Made by a program: the position numbers and the translations under genes
Source of the DNA: Paraburkholderia phytofirmans PsJN
GTDB lineage: Bacteria; Pseudomonadota; Gammaproteobacteria; Burkholderiales; Burkholderiaceae
Direction of reading: 5' to 3'
DNA length: 64,000 nt
Assembly (NCBI RefSeq): GCF_000020125.1
Contig: NC_010676.1
Span: 496,001 to 560,000 of the forward strand
Part shown: piece after piece, positions 1 to 10,850 of the stretch
Numbering within the stretch: position 1 is the stretch's first letter
How the letters are laid out: each line of letters opens with the position of its first letter
The notes under the pieces: generated by a model
Database searches by the model: none
What the model was told of the DNA's origin: nothing
The model's input: only the letters and a program-made list of their open reading frames with translations

Positions 1-143
1 ACGATCGTCTGCCGATGGTGGTCGAATTGCTGCGGCGGCAGGCCGATGCGATCGGCCCGCAAACCAATCCTTTCGATGTCGCGTTGCGCCGGCCGATGCA
101 TGGCTTATCGCGAGCGATGACCACTGAGCGGATCACCGGCTGA
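1..143 (+). CDS. C-terminal fragment of a gene entering from the left, possibly a LysR-type regulator
   Basis: Frame 3 is open from the window edge to a TGA at 141-143 and gives about 46 residues, including VELLRRQADAIGPQTNPFD and then ALRRPMHGL. An amphipathic LLRRQ helix followed by an NPFD/LRRP tail resembles the extreme C-terminus of some LysR-type regulators, but the fragment is too short to be sure. The other two frames give low-complexity Arg/Ala translations. It converges on the OprD-type porin gene with a 51-bp gap. Confidence that this is coding is moderate; confidence in the family is low. Confidence 0.45.
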   Translation, partial: DRLPMVVELLRRQADAIGPQTNPFDVALRRPMHGLSRAMTTERITG

Positions 144-194
144 ACGCATGCGCGACGAACGAGGCAGCGCGCAAACCGTGCCGCCTCGATCCGC

Positions 195-1784
195 TTAGAA
201 CACCTTCACCGGCACATTCACGACCAGCCGGTACTCCATATTGTTGCCGTCCGAGTAGTGATACTGGCTGTTGTGCCACATCGCGATGAACGTAACCTTC
301 GTGTCCTTGAAGCGTCCGCTTTGCAGCGTGTAGCTCGGAATGAAACCGAACTCGTGATGGTGGCCATGCACCGGCTCGCCGTTCTTCCAGTACAGATCAT
401 GCAGCGGCGCCGAAGGCGAGGCATTCTCCGCCGCACCCGCCGACGCATCCGCGCCCCAACCGTATTGCCCCCAGAACATCGCCTTGAGCCCGGGCACGCC
501 GGCGTATTTGCCGTCGAACGTATAGCGCAATTGCAGCGACTGTTCGTGTGGCGCGTTGTAGTCCACGTCCATCGAGTTGGTCAGGTAGATACCGTTGGTC
601 TCGTTGACGTAGTCGAAGAACTGGTCGCCGAGCACCTGCTGGTAGCCGAGCAGCAGCGCATGCGGGCCGTGCTGCGCGGAGACCGACACGCTGTACGCAT
701 TGCTGTTGATGTGCCCCTGACGCGACGCGCCGGTGTCGTGCGTCGAGTAGATGTTGGCGAGACCGCTCCACTTGATGGTGGTCGGATCGCCGAACGATTG
801 CGCAACAGAACCGTAGTACTGACGCCAGACGTCGTCGGCCTGATCGACGTACAGCGCCATCTCGCCGTTCTTCGCGTAGTGCCACGTGCCGCCCACATAC
901 GTGAGGCGATCGATCCGCGTGCCGCCGTACGAGGTGGTGAGATTGGTCAGGTTGGTGTGGCCGCGCGCGTCGACTTTGGTGAAGCTGCCGGCCTGAAGCT
1001 CAGTGTGCGCGAGATCGTTGCTGACCATCGAGACGCCGAGGAAGGTCGGCGGCAACGCGCGGTTGTCGTGCGGTTCGAGGAACGGGTTCGTCACGTCCTG
1101 CAAGCCGTACTTCACGACTGTTTCCGAAATGCGTCCTTTGATGTCGTACATGCCGGGATACGCCCACGCGAGTTGCTGCGAACCGCCGCCGTCCTTGCCC
1201 ACGTGCACCATGTTGCCCGCGCCGTTGCCGCCGTCGAGCTTGAGCGCGCCGAACAGCGACGCATCGATGCCGAAGCCGATCAGTCCTTGCGTGTAGCCGG
1301 ATTCAAAGTTGGCCTGCGCGCCTTGGACCCACGCGTGACGGTAGATCGTGTTGGGTGCCTGGAAGTAGTCGGAGTAGTTGCGAAACTGCAGATTCAGATG
1401 GCTGTCCGCGATAAAACCCTTGCTCGCCGCCTGGCTCGACGGCGGCGCGGGCGGCGTGACTGTCTGGCTGGCCTCTGCGTTGACGATGGCGTTCGTGGTG
1501 TCGGGCTGGTCGTTACGCACCTGGCCGCCTTGTTCAGCGCGACGCTTGCTGGACGAGTTGTTTTGCTGCGTGGTTGTGGGCTGCGCGGTCTGTGCGAGTT
1601 GCGCGGGGGACGACAACGTTTGCGCGACCGTTTGAGTTTTAGACGCCTCGGAGGTGGGCTCCGTGACGCCGTCGTCGGCATACGCGTTTGCAGCCAATGT
1701 CAGTGCGGGAAGCGTGAATGCGCAGTAAAAGAACGTTGCTGCTCCGGTTTTTTTTGACCGGTTTTTTGATCGGGTATCTTTCAT
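195..1784 (-). CDS. OprD-family outer-membrane porin
   Basis: A 529-residue protein. The first 37 residues form a signal peptide (basic start, hydrophobic ATFFYCAFTLPALTLAA, cleavage near AYA/DDG). A low-complexity Thr/Gln/Ser/Ala linker follows to about residue 120. After that comes FIADSHLNLQFRNYSDYFQ, the typical first strand of OprD-family barrels, then alternating beta-strand sequence ending in an aromatic residue (VNVPVKVF), as expected for a barrel inserted by the Bam machinery. OprD-family porins pass basic amino acids, peptides or organic acids. It lies 176 bp downstream of oppF on the same strand, so it may be the outer-membrane port for the Opp system, as OpdP is for dipeptides in Pseudomonas. 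The roughly 80-residue linker before the barrel is longer than usual. The Shine-Dalgarno site is weak. Confidence 0.85.
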   Translation of the reverse strand: MKDTRSKNRSKKTGAATFFYCAFTLPALTLAANAYADDGVTEPTSEASKTQTVAQTLSSPAQLAQTAQPTTTQQNNSSSKRRAEQGGQVRNDQPDTTNAIVNAEASQTVTPPAPPSSQAASKGFIADSHLNLQFRNYSDYFQAPNTIYRHAWVQGAQANFESGYTQGLIGFGIDASLFGALKLDGGNGAGNMVHVGKDGGGSQQLAWAYPGMYDIKGRISETVVKYGLQDVTNPFLEPHDNRALPPTFLGVSMVSNDLAHTELQAGSFTKVDARGHTNLTNLTTSYGGTRIDRLTYVGGTWHYAKNGEMALYVDQADDVWRQYYGSVAQSFGDPTTIKWSGLANIYSTHDTGASRQGHINSNAYSVSVSAQHGPHALLLGYQQVLGDQFFDYVNETNGIYLTNSMDVDYNAPHEQSLQLRYTFDGKYAGVPGLKAMFWGQYGWGADASAGAAENASPSAPLHDLYWKNGEPVHGHHHEFGFIPSYTLQSGRFKDTKVTFIAMWHNSQYHYSDGNNMEYRLVVNVPVKVF

Positions 1785-1960
1785 TAAGTACGTCTCTGAT
1801 TATTGTGGTGAATCTTTGGCTGGCGGTTAGCCAGTCCATGCTTATCGCTCGTTCCGCGGTTGGCAGGACGAACGAATCCAGCGGCGCGACGGCCCGCCGC
1901 GCCGGGAATACGGTTTAATCTTTCGGATCTTTCGGTGTGCAGGCGGTGCCTCGGCGGCAC

Positions 1961-2982
<1,022 letters not shown>

Positions 2983-2986
<4 letters not shown>

Positions 2987-3981
2987 ACGTGTTGTGCCTC
3001 GAGAATTTCACCCACTGGGCGATGGCAGGCGCGCAGCGCGTCGACGTGATCAGCAGAGGCGGCAAGCGGCGGCCGCGATTCACGGCAACGTTCGGTGCAA
3101 TACCCACAGCGCGGCGCGAAGGCACAACCCGCACCGACTTCGCCGGGCAGCGGCGGATTGCCTGGAATGGTTTGCAGCGGACGGTCGTCGTCATCGTCAG
3201 TGAGGCGCGGCAGCGCGTTCAGCAGGCCGAGCGTGTACGGGTGCGTCGGCGCGGCGAACAGCGCGGCGGCGCTCGCCTGCTCGACGGTCTGGCCCGCGTA
3301 CATCACCATCACGTCGTCGCACAGGCCGGCCACGACGCCCATGTCGTGCGTGATCAGAATGATCGCCGTGCCGCGTTCGCGATTCAGTTCGCGCAGCAGC
3401 TCGATGATCTGCGCCTGCACGGTGACGTCGAGCGCGGTGGTGGGTTCGTCGGCAATCAGGATTTCGGGCTCGGAGAGCAGCGCCATGGCGATCATCACGC
3501 GCTGACGCATGCCGCCCGAAAACTCGTGCGGGTACATGCCGATCCGGCGCGCGGCATCGGGAATGCGCACCGATTCCAGCGTTTCAATGGCGCGGCGGCG
3601 CGCTTCGCGGCGCGACATCTTGCGATGCAGTTGCAGCGTCTCGGTCATCTGCCGTTCGATCGTCAGGAACGGATTCAGCGAGGTCATCGGGTCCTGAAAG
3701 ATCATGCCGATGCGGTCGCCGCGAATCTTGTTCAGCGAGGCTTCGTTCATGGTCAGCAGGTTTTCGCCGCGATAAGTCGCGCTGCCCGATACCTTGCCGT
3801 TGCCGGCCAGAAGGCCAAGAAGCGCCATTACGGTCTGGCTCTTGCCTGAGCCCGATTCGCCTACTATGCCGAGCGTGCGGCCGGCCTCGAGCGAAAACGA
3901 CACGCCTTGCACCGCGTCGACGGGTGCGCCTTCGCGGCGCGTAAAGCGCACGCTGAGGTCTTTGACTTCGAGTAGCGGCAT
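2983..3981 (-). CDS. oppD: Oligopeptide ABC transporter, ATP-binding protein OppD/DppD
   Basis: A 332-residue ATPase partner of OppF. It has Walker A GESGSGKSQTVMALLG, signature FSGGMRQRVMIAMALL, Walker B ILIADEPTTALDVTVQ, an H-loop LITHDMGVV and a C-terminal Cys cluster (GCAFAPRCGYCTERC). I placed the start at the ATG at 3981 (MPLLEVKDLSVRF), because the 13 extra upstream codons run into oppC; this leaves a single base between the oppC stop and the oppD start. The gene ends in a 4-bp overlap with oppF. In OppD/OppF heteromers both ATPase sites look intact here. Confidence 0.93.
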
Positions 3982-3982
3982 G

Positions 3983-4897
3983 TCAGCGGTCCTTCGGATC
4001 GAATGCGTCGCGCAAACCATCGCCGACGAAATTCACGCAATACAGCGTCACGCACAGCATCACGGCCGGGCACAGCAGCAGCCACGGCATCGATTCGAGC
4101 TTCTGCGCGCCGTCCTGAATCAGCACGCCCCAACTCGTCATCGGCTCCTGCACGCCGAGGCCGAGAAACGACAGCACCGATTCCGTCAGCACGATGTTCG
4201 GCACCGTCACACTCGCGTACACCACGACCACGCCGAACAGATTCGGCACGATGTGACGCGCGATGATCGAGCCCGAACTCACGCCGATCGCTCGCGCCGC
4301 GTCGATGAATTCGCGCGAGCGCAACGACAGCGTCTGGCCGCGCACCACGCGCGCCATGTCGAGCCACGAAAACGCGCTGATAGTAAGCACGACCAGATAG
4401 AAAGCGCGGCCGAACATCGTCATCATCAGGATGGCGATCAGCATGTAGGGAATCGCGTACATCATGTCGACGATGCGCATCATCACCGCGTCGACGCGTC
4501 CGCCGAGATAGCCCGCTGTCGCGCCATACGCGACCCCGATCAGGCCCGACACCAGCGTGCCGAGCAGACCGACTTCGAGCGACACGCGCCCGCCTTGCAA
4601 AGTGCGCGCGAGCAGATCGCGGCCGAGTTCGTCGGTGCCGAACCAATGCATGTTTTGCAGCGTCGGCGGCAGGCTGATCGCGCTCCAGTCGCTGTCGATG
4701 GGATTGTTCGGCAGCAGCCACGGACCCGCCACGCACGCGATCACGATCAGCATCAGCACGACGAAGCCCGCGAATGCGGCGCGGTTGCGCACGAAGCGCC
4801 ACGCGGCGGTGGCGAGCGGGCCGCGTGAGCGCGGCGCCCTGGCGATGGCCGCGAGCGGATCGAGCGCCGCGGCAGTCGATTGAATTGAGCGGGGCAT
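3983..4897 (-). CDS. oppC: Oligopeptide ABC transporter permease OppC
   Basis: A 304-residue inner-membrane permease. A long cytoplasmic N-terminus (about 40 residues) precedes the first membrane helix (FAGFVVLMLIVIACVAGPWL), followed by a periplasmic loop and the binding-protein-dependent transport domain with five further helices. The conserved EAA loop that contacts the ATPase is REFIDAARAIGVSSGSIIARHIVPN. That long N-terminus and the single helix before the domain are typical of OppC/DppC rather than OppB. It starts 3 bp after the oppB stop and ends 1 base before oppD, consistent with one polycistronic message. Confidence 0.92.
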   Translation of the reverse strand: MPRSIQSTAAALDPLAAIARAPRSRGPLATAAWRFVRNRAAFAGFVVLMLIVIACVAGPWLLPNNPIDSDWSAISLPPTLQNMHWFGTDELGRDLLARTLQGGRVSLEVGLLGTLVSGLIGVAYGATAGYLGGRVDAVMMRIVDMMYAIPYMLIAILMMTMFGRAFYLVVLTISAFSWLDMARVVRGQTLSLRSREFIDAARAIGVSSGSIIARHIVPNLFGVVVVYASVTVPNIVLTESVLSFLGLGVQEPMTSWGVLIQDGAQKLESMPWLLLCPAVMLCVTLYCVNFVGDGLRDAFDPKDR

Positions 4898-4900
4898 GGA

Positions 4901-5839
4901 TCAGTACCGGATGCGCGGATCGAGCCACGCATACGCGAGGTCGACCAGCAGATTGAAGAGCACGGCGACCGCGGTCGTCAGCACGACGAGGCCGAGCACG
5001 AGGGTGTAGTCGCGATTGATTGCACCGTTGACGACCAGTTGGCCGAGGCCCGGCAGCGCGAACACCGATTCGGTGACCACCGCCGCGGTGATCGACGAGA
5101 TGCAGATCGAGCCAAGCAGCGAGACGACCGGCATCAGCGCCGGCTTCATCGCGTGACGCAACACGATCGTGCGGCCCGGCAAACCCTTGGCGCGTGCGGT
5201 GCGGATGAAGTTGCCCGACAGCACTTCGATCATGCTGCCGCGCATCACACGCGCAATCGCTGCGACGTTGATGATGGTGAGCAGCACGATCGGCAGCACG
5301 CGATAGCGCCATTCGCCTTCGCCCCAGCCGCCGGCCGGCAGCCAGCCGTGCCCTTCGGACGTTTTCAGCAGGATCGCGAAGATCCACACCAGCACCGGTC
5401 CCAGCACGAAGGGCGGCACCACGTTGCCGAGATTGCCGAGCACCATCACGAAGTGATCGACGAAGCGGTCGCGCCGCACCGCGGCCACCGTGCCGAGCGC
5501 GACGCCGATTACGAGCGCGATCGGCACCGACACGCCGCCCACGCCGAGGCTCACCGGCAGTGCTTTCCACACCAGATCGTTGACCGACCAGTCGGCGTAG
5601 CGGAACGACGGCCCGAGGTCGCCGTGCAGCAGCGAGCCGAGGTAGTGGAGGTACTGCAGCCACAACGGTTCGTCGAGGTGATACTTGGCGTTCAGGTTCG
5701 CGAGCACGGCGGCCGAGAGTTGCTTCTCGGTGTCGAACGGGCCACCCGGGGTGAGATGCAGCAGCAGATAGCACGCGGTGATCACGGCGAGAATCGTCGG
5801 GATCGCCCAGAGCGTGCGGCGCAGCGTATAGGCCAGCAT
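4901..5839 (-). CDS. oppB: Oligopeptide ABC transporter permease OppB
   Basis: A 312-residue inner-membrane permease. It opens with MLAYTLRRTLWAIPTILAV, the classic OppB/DppB first helix, followed by LLHLTPGGPFD and the short helical segment before the transport domain. The EAA loop is NFIRTARAKGLPGRTIVLRH. It ends LAYAWLDPRIRY, matching the conserved D-P-R-I-x-Y tail of the family. It sits 17 bp downstream of oppA and 3 bp upstream of oppC. Confidence 0.93.
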   Translation of the reverse strand: MLAYTLRRTLWAIPTILAVITACYLLLHLTPGGPFDTEKQLSAAVLANLNAKYHLDEPLWLQYLHYLGSLLHGDLGPSFRYADWSVNDLVWKALPVSLGVGGVSVPIALVIGVALGTVAAVRRDRFVDHFVMVLGNLGNVVPPFVLGPVLVWIFAILLKTSEGHGWLPAGGWGEGEWRYRVLPIVLLTIINVAAIARVMRGSMIEVLSGNFIRTARAKGLPGRTIVLRHAMKPALMPVVSLLGSICISSITAAVVTESVFALPGLGQLVVNGAINRDYTLVLGLVVLTTAVAVLFNLLVDLAYAWLDPRIRY

Positions 5840-5856
5840 GACGGTGCTCCCCGCGT

Positions 5857-7473
5857 TTAGTGCTTGGTCAGATACATGTCTTGCGTGGCGCGCATGTCGA
5901 GGTAGTTGGTCGGCTTATAGCCGCCAACGTACGACTTGACCAGCCGGTCGGCCGAGTACTGGAAGAGCGATACCACGGGGTAATCGTTCATGGCCAGATC
6001 GTGCGCCTGCGTGAACAACGCGGTGCGCTTCGCGTCGTCGAGCTGCTGGTTGCCTTCGTCGATCAGCTTGTCGACTTGCGGGTTGCAGTAGTGCTGGTCG
6101 TTCTGGACGCTGTTGCAGCGGATCAGATCGAAAAACGAGTTGGCGTCGTTGTAGTCGACGAACCAGCCGTCGCGGGAGGCCTGCACCTTGCCGTCGTGGC
6201 GTTGCTTGAGCAGCACCTTGTATTCGACGTTTTCGAGCTTGGCGGTCACGCCGAGCTTGGTGCGCCATTCCGAGGTGGCGAACAGCGCGACTTTCTTGTG
6301 CAGGTCGTTGGTGTTGTAGGTGAGCGTGAACGTCAGCGGCTTCGCGTCCGAATAGCCCGCGGTCTTCAGCAGGTTGCGCGCGTAGTCGACGCGCTTGGCC
6401 ATCGGCCAGTTCGCCCACTCCGGCGTGAAGACACCTGAACCTTCGGTGCCTTTGGCGATCAGGCCGTACATCGGCACTTCGCCGTCGGCTGTCAGACGCT
6501 TGGTCAGCAGGTCGCGGTCGAGCACCATCGCGAGCGCCTGGCGCACGCGTTTATCTTTGAAGGCAGGGTCGTCGTTATTCAGGCTGTAGTAGTACGTGGC
6601 GATCTGCAGGCCGGTCTTCAGCTCGGGGCCGAACTGCTTGCTCACTTGTGAATAGACGCCTGACGGAATCGAATACGTGTAGTCGAACTGGCCGGCCTGG
6701 TACATGCGCATGGCCGTTTCGTCGTTTTCGATCGGCAGGTAGGTCACTTTCGTGATCACGACCTTGCCGTTATTCCAGTACGTCGGGCTTTTGGTGGCCA
6801 CCAGACGGTTGCTCGGCTGCCAGTCGGTCAGTGCATACGGGCCATTGCCCACGAAGTTGCCCGGACGGGTCCAATCGCCGTCGAACTTCGTCACGACCGC
6901 GCGGTTGACCGGCGTCATCGTCGCCATGGCCGTGAGCTGCGGGAAGAATGTGGCGGGCACTTCGGTCGTGACTTCGAGCGTGTACGGATCGACGGCGCGC
7001 ACGCCGAGGCTCGAAAGCGGCGCCTTGCCGGCGAGAATCGCCTTGGCGTTCTTCACGAATTCGACCAGCACCGTGTATTTCGAACCCGTCTTCGGATCGA
7101 GCACGCGTTGCCACGAGTAGACGAAGTCGGACGCCGTGACCGGCTGGCCGTTGCTCCAGCGCGCATCGTGGCGCAACTTGAAAACCCATGTATTCGGCCC
7201 GCTGCGCGACCACGACTCGGCGACGCCCGGCACGATCGCGCCGCTCGCGTCCATGCGCGTCAGCCCTTCGAACAGGTCGAGGCCGATCGTGTTGCCGGTC
7301 CACGATTCGATATGCGCGGGGTCGAGCGATTCGGTTTCGCCCGGCACCTGGCGGGTCATCTCCTGGCTGGCGGCAAGCGTGACGCCAGGCGGCACCGTGA
7401 CGGCGAAAGCGGAAGGGGCAAACGTGAGGACGAGCGCGGCCAGCGCCGTCGTGTAGACGAACGGGGTTTTCAT
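5857..7473 (-). CDS. oppA: Periplasmic oligopeptide-binding protein OppA
   Basis: A 538-residue solute-binding protein of the SBP_bac_5 family that captures peptides in the periplasm and delivers them to OppBC. A signal peptide spans residues 1-24 (LAALVLTFAPSAFA). The family signature follows: ETESLDPAHIES, then LFEGLTRMDASG, GVAESWSRS and FKLRHDARWSNGQPVTASDF, which is the OppA/MppA form. There is no lipobox Cys, so it should be a free periplasmic protein. It is first in the operon, which fits the usual need for excess binding protein. An XRE-cupin regulator lies upstream on the same strand after 181 bp. Confidence 0.93.
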   Translation of the reverse strand: MKTPFVYTTALAALVLTFAPSAFAVTVPPGVTLAASQEMTRQVPGETESLDPAHIESWTGNTIGLDLFEGLTRMDASGAIVPGVAESWSRSGPNTWVFKLRHDARWSNGQPVTASDFVYSWQRVLDPKTGSKYTVLVEFVKNAKAILAGKAPLSSLGVRAVDPYTLEVTTEVPATFFPQLTAMATMTPVNRAVVTKFDGDWTRPGNFVGNGPYALTDWQPSNRLVATKSPTYWNNGKVVITKVTYLPIENDETAMRMYQAGQFDYTYSIPSGVYSQVSKQFGPELKTGLQIATYYYSLNNDDPAFKDKRVRQALAMVLDRDLLTKRLTADGEVPMYGLIAKGTEGSGVFTPEWANWPMAKRVDYARNLLKTAGYSDAKPLTFTLTYNTNDLHKKVALFATSEWRTKLGVTAKLENVEYKVLLKQRHDGKVQASRDGWFVDYNDANSFFDLIRCNSVQNDQHYCNPQVDKLIDEGNQQLDDAKRTALFTQAHDLAMNDYPVVSLFQYSADRLVKSYVGGYKPTNYLDMRATQDMYLTKH

Positions 7474-7654
7474 CGGTTGAGATCGCAGGAAAGGTCGAGA
7501 GAGAAACGCGCTGGCGCCAGGGCGCCGGTTTAGCTGCGTTGCCCGGGCCAGGGCGGCCCTTGTTGCTCGTGATGGTAGCGCGACATGCAGGATTCCTTAC
7601 ATTGCGTAATGCAGGCAATCCCTCGCCGGCTCAACCGGATAAGGTGCCTGCTTT

Positions 7655-8227
7655 TTAGAACAGTCTCGGTGTGCCCACCCAGACGACCACCGACTCGATG
7701 CGCGCGGTGTTCACCCAGCTGTGCGGCACCGTTGATTCGTAATGCGCGCTGTCTCCCGCGTGCAACACGAACGTCTTGCCTTCCAGCGTCAACGACACTT
7801 CGCCGTCGATCACATAAACAAACTCTTCTCCGGCATGCGTGGTCACTTCGGAGCGCTTCTGCCCGGGCGGCATCCTCACCAGGATCGCTTCGAGCTGACG
7901 GCCGCCCGTCAGGTTGGTCAGCCGCGCAAACAGATTGGCCGAGTCCGCAAAACCGAAAAACTTCAACTGATCGCCCCGGCTCACACAGCGTTCCTCGCTG
8001 GGTGTGTCGACGAAATACTGCACCGTGACGCCGAGTGCGTGAGCGATCCCGGCCAACGACGTAATGGACGGTGACGCCAGCCCGCGCTCGACTTGCGACA
8101 AAAACGGCTTGGAGATTCCCGCCGCGGTTGCCGTGTCATCCAGCGTGCGCTTGAGCCGTTGGCGCAGCGCGCGGATCTTGCTGCCGATTTCTAGTGCCGG
8201 ATTGCTTTTTTGAATTGTCGTGACCAT
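7655..8227 (-). CDS. XRE-family regulator with C-terminal cupin domain
   Basis: A 190-residue regulator. Residues about 14-70 form a helix-turn-helix of the XRE/Cro type (ALRQRLKRTLDDTATAAGISKPFLSQVERG, with the next helix in SPSITSLAGIAHALGV). Residues about 110-190 form a small cupin (THAGEEFVYVIDGEVSLTL, then LHAGDSAHYESTVPHSWVN), the usual ligand-sensing domain in this family. Such proteins often repress nearby uptake or catabolic genes and release on binding a small molecule. Its position directly upstream of oppA, same strand, suggests it controls the peptide transporter; this is inference. There is no good Shine-Dalgarno site before the ATG. Confidence 0.88.
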   Translation of the reverse strand: MVTTIQKSNPALEIGSKIRALRQRLKRTLDDTATAAGISKPFLSQVERGLASPSITSLAGIAHALGVTVQYFVDTPSEERCVSRGDQLKFFGFADSANLFARLTNLTGGRQLEAILVRMPPGQKRSEVTTHAGEEFVYVIDGEVSLTLEGKTFVLHAGDSAHYESTVPHSWVNTARIESVVVWVGTPRLF

Positions 8228-8247
8228 AGCAGGAGGAAATTAGCCCG

Positions 8248-8283
8248 TCAAAATTTGTTTGATATAAGTAAATATGGTTTGAT
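8248..8283. promoter_or_regulatory. Candidate operator/promoter of the XRE-cupin gene
   Basis: An AT-rich patch in GC-rich surroundings, 21-56 bp upstream of the regulator start codon. It holds an inverted pair TCAAA (8248-8252) and TTTGA (8258-8262), and a direct repeat GTTTGAT at 8257-8263 and 8277-8283, spaced 20 bp, close to two helical turns. This is where autoregulation would be expected, but no protein-DNA match is known to me. Confidence 0.3.
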
Positions 8284-9150
8284 TGCGGTCTTGGGCGGGA
8301 CTGCAGGCTTTTCAGCCCCATGTGGTTGCGAGTGACCACATTTCGAGACAGCACTCTATGTTGCCAGAATCGAAACTAACCCCGGCTAAAACGACTGTTT
8401 ATTTCTGGAAACGACGAACAATCGGAGTGACGATTGCAGTATGCACGCTGATAGACGCGGTTATGCAATATGAGTATCGAGACGGTTAAGCGTATGACAC
8501 TAAAGGCTATTTGCGCCGGCACGCACCGATTCGGCGAAATCATATGGGCGTAATGGCATGTAATCGACGCAGGCTCAGTGAATTCCCTGAGTGACTTGGG
8601 ATGTTTCTGTTTGCAGAATCAGGCCCGCTTGCGGACGGGCGCGCATGTGGACACCATCACACGCGAATCCGGCCGCTGTTTATCATTTCGCCCGCAGCGA
8701 TCCTGCGCGGCGGAACACTGTCCGGCACGTTCCAACCGAACGGCGGCCGGCGCAAGGACATGACCATCACTGCCGATTTTTTCCGCCGCGGGCTTTCCGC
8801 CTGCCGCCGTATAGCAACGCCGCGCTGTGCCGCCCTCGAAATCTCCGTTCGTCGCGATGCTTTATCATTGAGCCCGCTCCGCATGCCGGAGTCCGAGCCC
8901 GGTGTGGCGCAGTGTCGCCCAATAGGACTTGCCGCGGAGCGTTTCGCGAGACAGGCTTCGATCCCATCCCCTGGTTTATCTGCTGGTTTGGCGCTTTAAC
9001 GTGCGGATAAGCGCGCTAACGCGCTGCGTCTGTGCGCCTGCTGCATCCGCATGAGGACGCACGCTTCGCCGACTGTCTTTCCAGATTCCGTTTCACGCGC
9101 CGCGCGGCCAGTTCGCGCGACGCCGCAACCGTTTGAACAAGAGGTACACG
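8284..9150. other. Non-coding region between the regulator and the peptide symporter
   Basis: About 870 bp between divergent genes. The longest open frames (up to 139 codons near 8591-9010) give Arg/Pro-rich translations in several frames at once and have no plausible start signal, so I do not call a gene. The region should carry promoters for both flanking genes. The motif TTTATCATT occurs twice (near 8680 and 8862), but I cannot assign it. I see no RNA gene. Confidence 0.5.
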
Positions 9151-10692
9151 ATGAATTCAACCACTCCGGCGGGCGCACGCGTCTCGCAGACCCGTTCGTT
9201 TTCGACGGTCTTTCTGATCGAGATGTGGGAGCGCTTCGGCTATTACGGCATGGCCGCGCTGCTCGTGCTGTTCATGATCGACAAGCTGCAGTTCACCGAC
9301 AGCCACGCCACGCTCACGTGGGGCGCATTCACGGCGCTGGTGTACGCGTCGCCGTCGATCGGCGGCTGGATCGGCGACAAGATTCTCGGCGCGCGGCGCA
9401 CGATGATCTTCGGCGCCGGCGTGCTGTCCGTCGGCTATTTCATGCTGGCGCTGCCCAACGACCAGCTTGCCTATATGTATGCGTCGCTCGGCGTGATCGT
9501 GGTCGGCAACGGCCTCTTCAAGGCCAACGCCGCGAATCTCGTGCGACGCATTTATGAAGGCGACGACGCGCGTATCGACAGCGCATTCACGATCTACTAC
9601 ATGGCGGTCAACATCGGCTCGACGGTGTCGATGCTCGCCACGCCGTGGATCAAGGACCATTGGGGCTGGCATACGGCCTTCGCCGTGTGCTGCGCGGGGA
9701 TGCTGTTGTCGATGCTGAACTACTTCATCATGTTCCGTACGCTCGCGCATATCGGCTCCGCGCCGGACGCCGAACCGGTGCGCTGGAAGCGCGTCGGCGC
9801 GGTGGCGCTGGGCGGCCTCGCGCTCGGCGCGGCGACCATGTTCGTGCTGCAGCACAAGGCGATCGCGGTGGCCTGCGTGTACACGGCGGGCGTCGCGATT
9901 CTCGCGATCTTCGGCTACATGCTGATGAAGTGCGAACGCTCGGAGCGTTCTGGGCTCGTCGCCGCGCTGATCCTGACCGCGCAGGTGATCCTCTTTTTCG
10001 TGTTCTATGTGCAGATGTCGACGTCGCTCACGCTGTTCGCGTTGCGCAACGTCGATCCGCGTTTCATTCTGTTCGGCCAGACGTGGTTCACGTGGAGCGC
10101 CGCGCAATTCCAGGCACTCAACCCGATCTGGATCATGTTGCTGAGTCCACTGCTCGCGCTGCTGTACACGAAGCTCGCGAAGAGCGGCAAGGACGTGCCG
10201 GTGGCGGTCAAGTATGCGTTCGGCTTCGCGGTGGTGGCGGCCGGCTTCTTCGTCTATGCGGCGAGCGGCAACTATGCGGTGAACGGACGCGTGTCGTCGT
10301 GGTTCATGGTGGGCGGCTACGGTCTGTATTCGCTCGGCGAATTGCTGGTGAGCGGGCTGGGGCTCGCGATGATCGCGCGCTACGTGCCGGCGCGCATGAG
10401 CGGTTTCATGATGGGCGCTTACTTCGTGGCGACCGGCGTGTCGCAATATCTGGGCAGCGTGGTGGCGAATTTCGCGCAGATGCCGGCGGGCGATATGGAT
10501 CCGCTGGAATCGTTGCCGCTGTATACCAAGCTGTTTACGGGCCTCGGCTGGCTCGCGGCGGTGGGCGCGCTGGTGGCGGTTCTGTTGCTGCCGTTGATGC
10601 GCAAGCTCTCGCGTGAACATCAGCGTTGCAGCGACGAGGCGCGTGAGAGCGCGCGGCAAACGGCGGCGTTGAATGGGGCGGTGGCGGAGTAA
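9151..10692 (+). CDS. POT-family proton-dependent oligopeptide transporter
   Basis: A 513-residue inner-membrane symporter of the major facilitator fold that imports di- and tripeptides with protons. The proton-coupling motif ExxERFxYY appears as EMWERFGYYGM near the N-terminus. The second POT signature is seen around GNGLFKANAANLVRRIYEGD and the following AFTIYYMAVNIGSTVS. Some 14 hydrophobic segments fit DtpA-like members. I start at the ATG at 9151, preceded by AGAGG 7 bp upstream, rather than at the in-frame TTG at 9133. It complements the ABC-type Opp system across the intergenic region, so both high-affinity and proton-driven peptide uptake are encoded here. Confidence 0.92.
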   Translation: MNSTTPAGARVSQTRSFSTVFLIEMWERFGYYGMAALLVLFMIDKLQFTDSHATLTWGAFTALVYASPSIGGWIGDKILGARRTMIFGAGVLSVGYFMLALPNDQLAYMYASLGVIVVGNGLFKANAANLVRRIYEGDDARIDSAFTIYYMAVNIGSTVSMLATPWIKDHWGWHTAFAVCCAGMLLSMLNYFIMFRTLAHIGSAPDAEPVRWKRVGAVALGGLALGAATMFVLQHKAIAVACVYTAGVAILAIFGYMLMKCERSERSGLVAALILTAQVILFFVFYVQMSTSLTLFALRNVDPRFILFGQTWFTWSAAQFQALNPIWIMLLSPLLALLYTKLAKSGKDVPVAVKYAFGFAVVAAGFFVYAASGNYAVNGRVSSWFMVGGYGLYSLGELLVSGLGLAMIARYVPARMSGFMMGAYFVATGVSQYLGSVVANFAQMPAGDMDPLESLPLYTKLFTGLGWLAAVGALVAVLLLPLMRKLSREHQRCSDEARESARQTAALNGAVAE

Positions 10693-10747
10693 TCAAGCTC
10701 TGATCGACGAACGCGGCGCACGCCATGATGTGCGCCGGTAAAACAGA

Positions 10748-10783
10748 AATGGCGCGCCTCGCAACGCAAGGCGCGCCATTTTT
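10748..10783 (+). terminator. Rho-independent terminator after the POT transporter
   Basis: A 12-bp perfect stem (AATGGCGCGCCT at 10748-10759 with its complement at 10769-10780), loop of 9 bases, followed by a run of T. It lies 55 bp downstream of the transporter stop codon. Confidence 0.85.
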
Positions 10784-10850
10784 GTATCTGGAAGCGCCGC
10801 GCGCTCAAGTGTCCAAGGTGTTCATGGGATAGAACCGCCGGAGGTAAGCT

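Noticed and set aside
8591..9010. Possible small genes of about 130-140 codons in the gap before the POT gene
   Set aside because: Several frames are open together, all with Arg/Pro-rich translations and without start signals.
10698..10711. A 14-bp word (CTGATCGACGAACG) that recurs near 63201
   Set aside because: No wider similarity around the two copies, so most likely chance.
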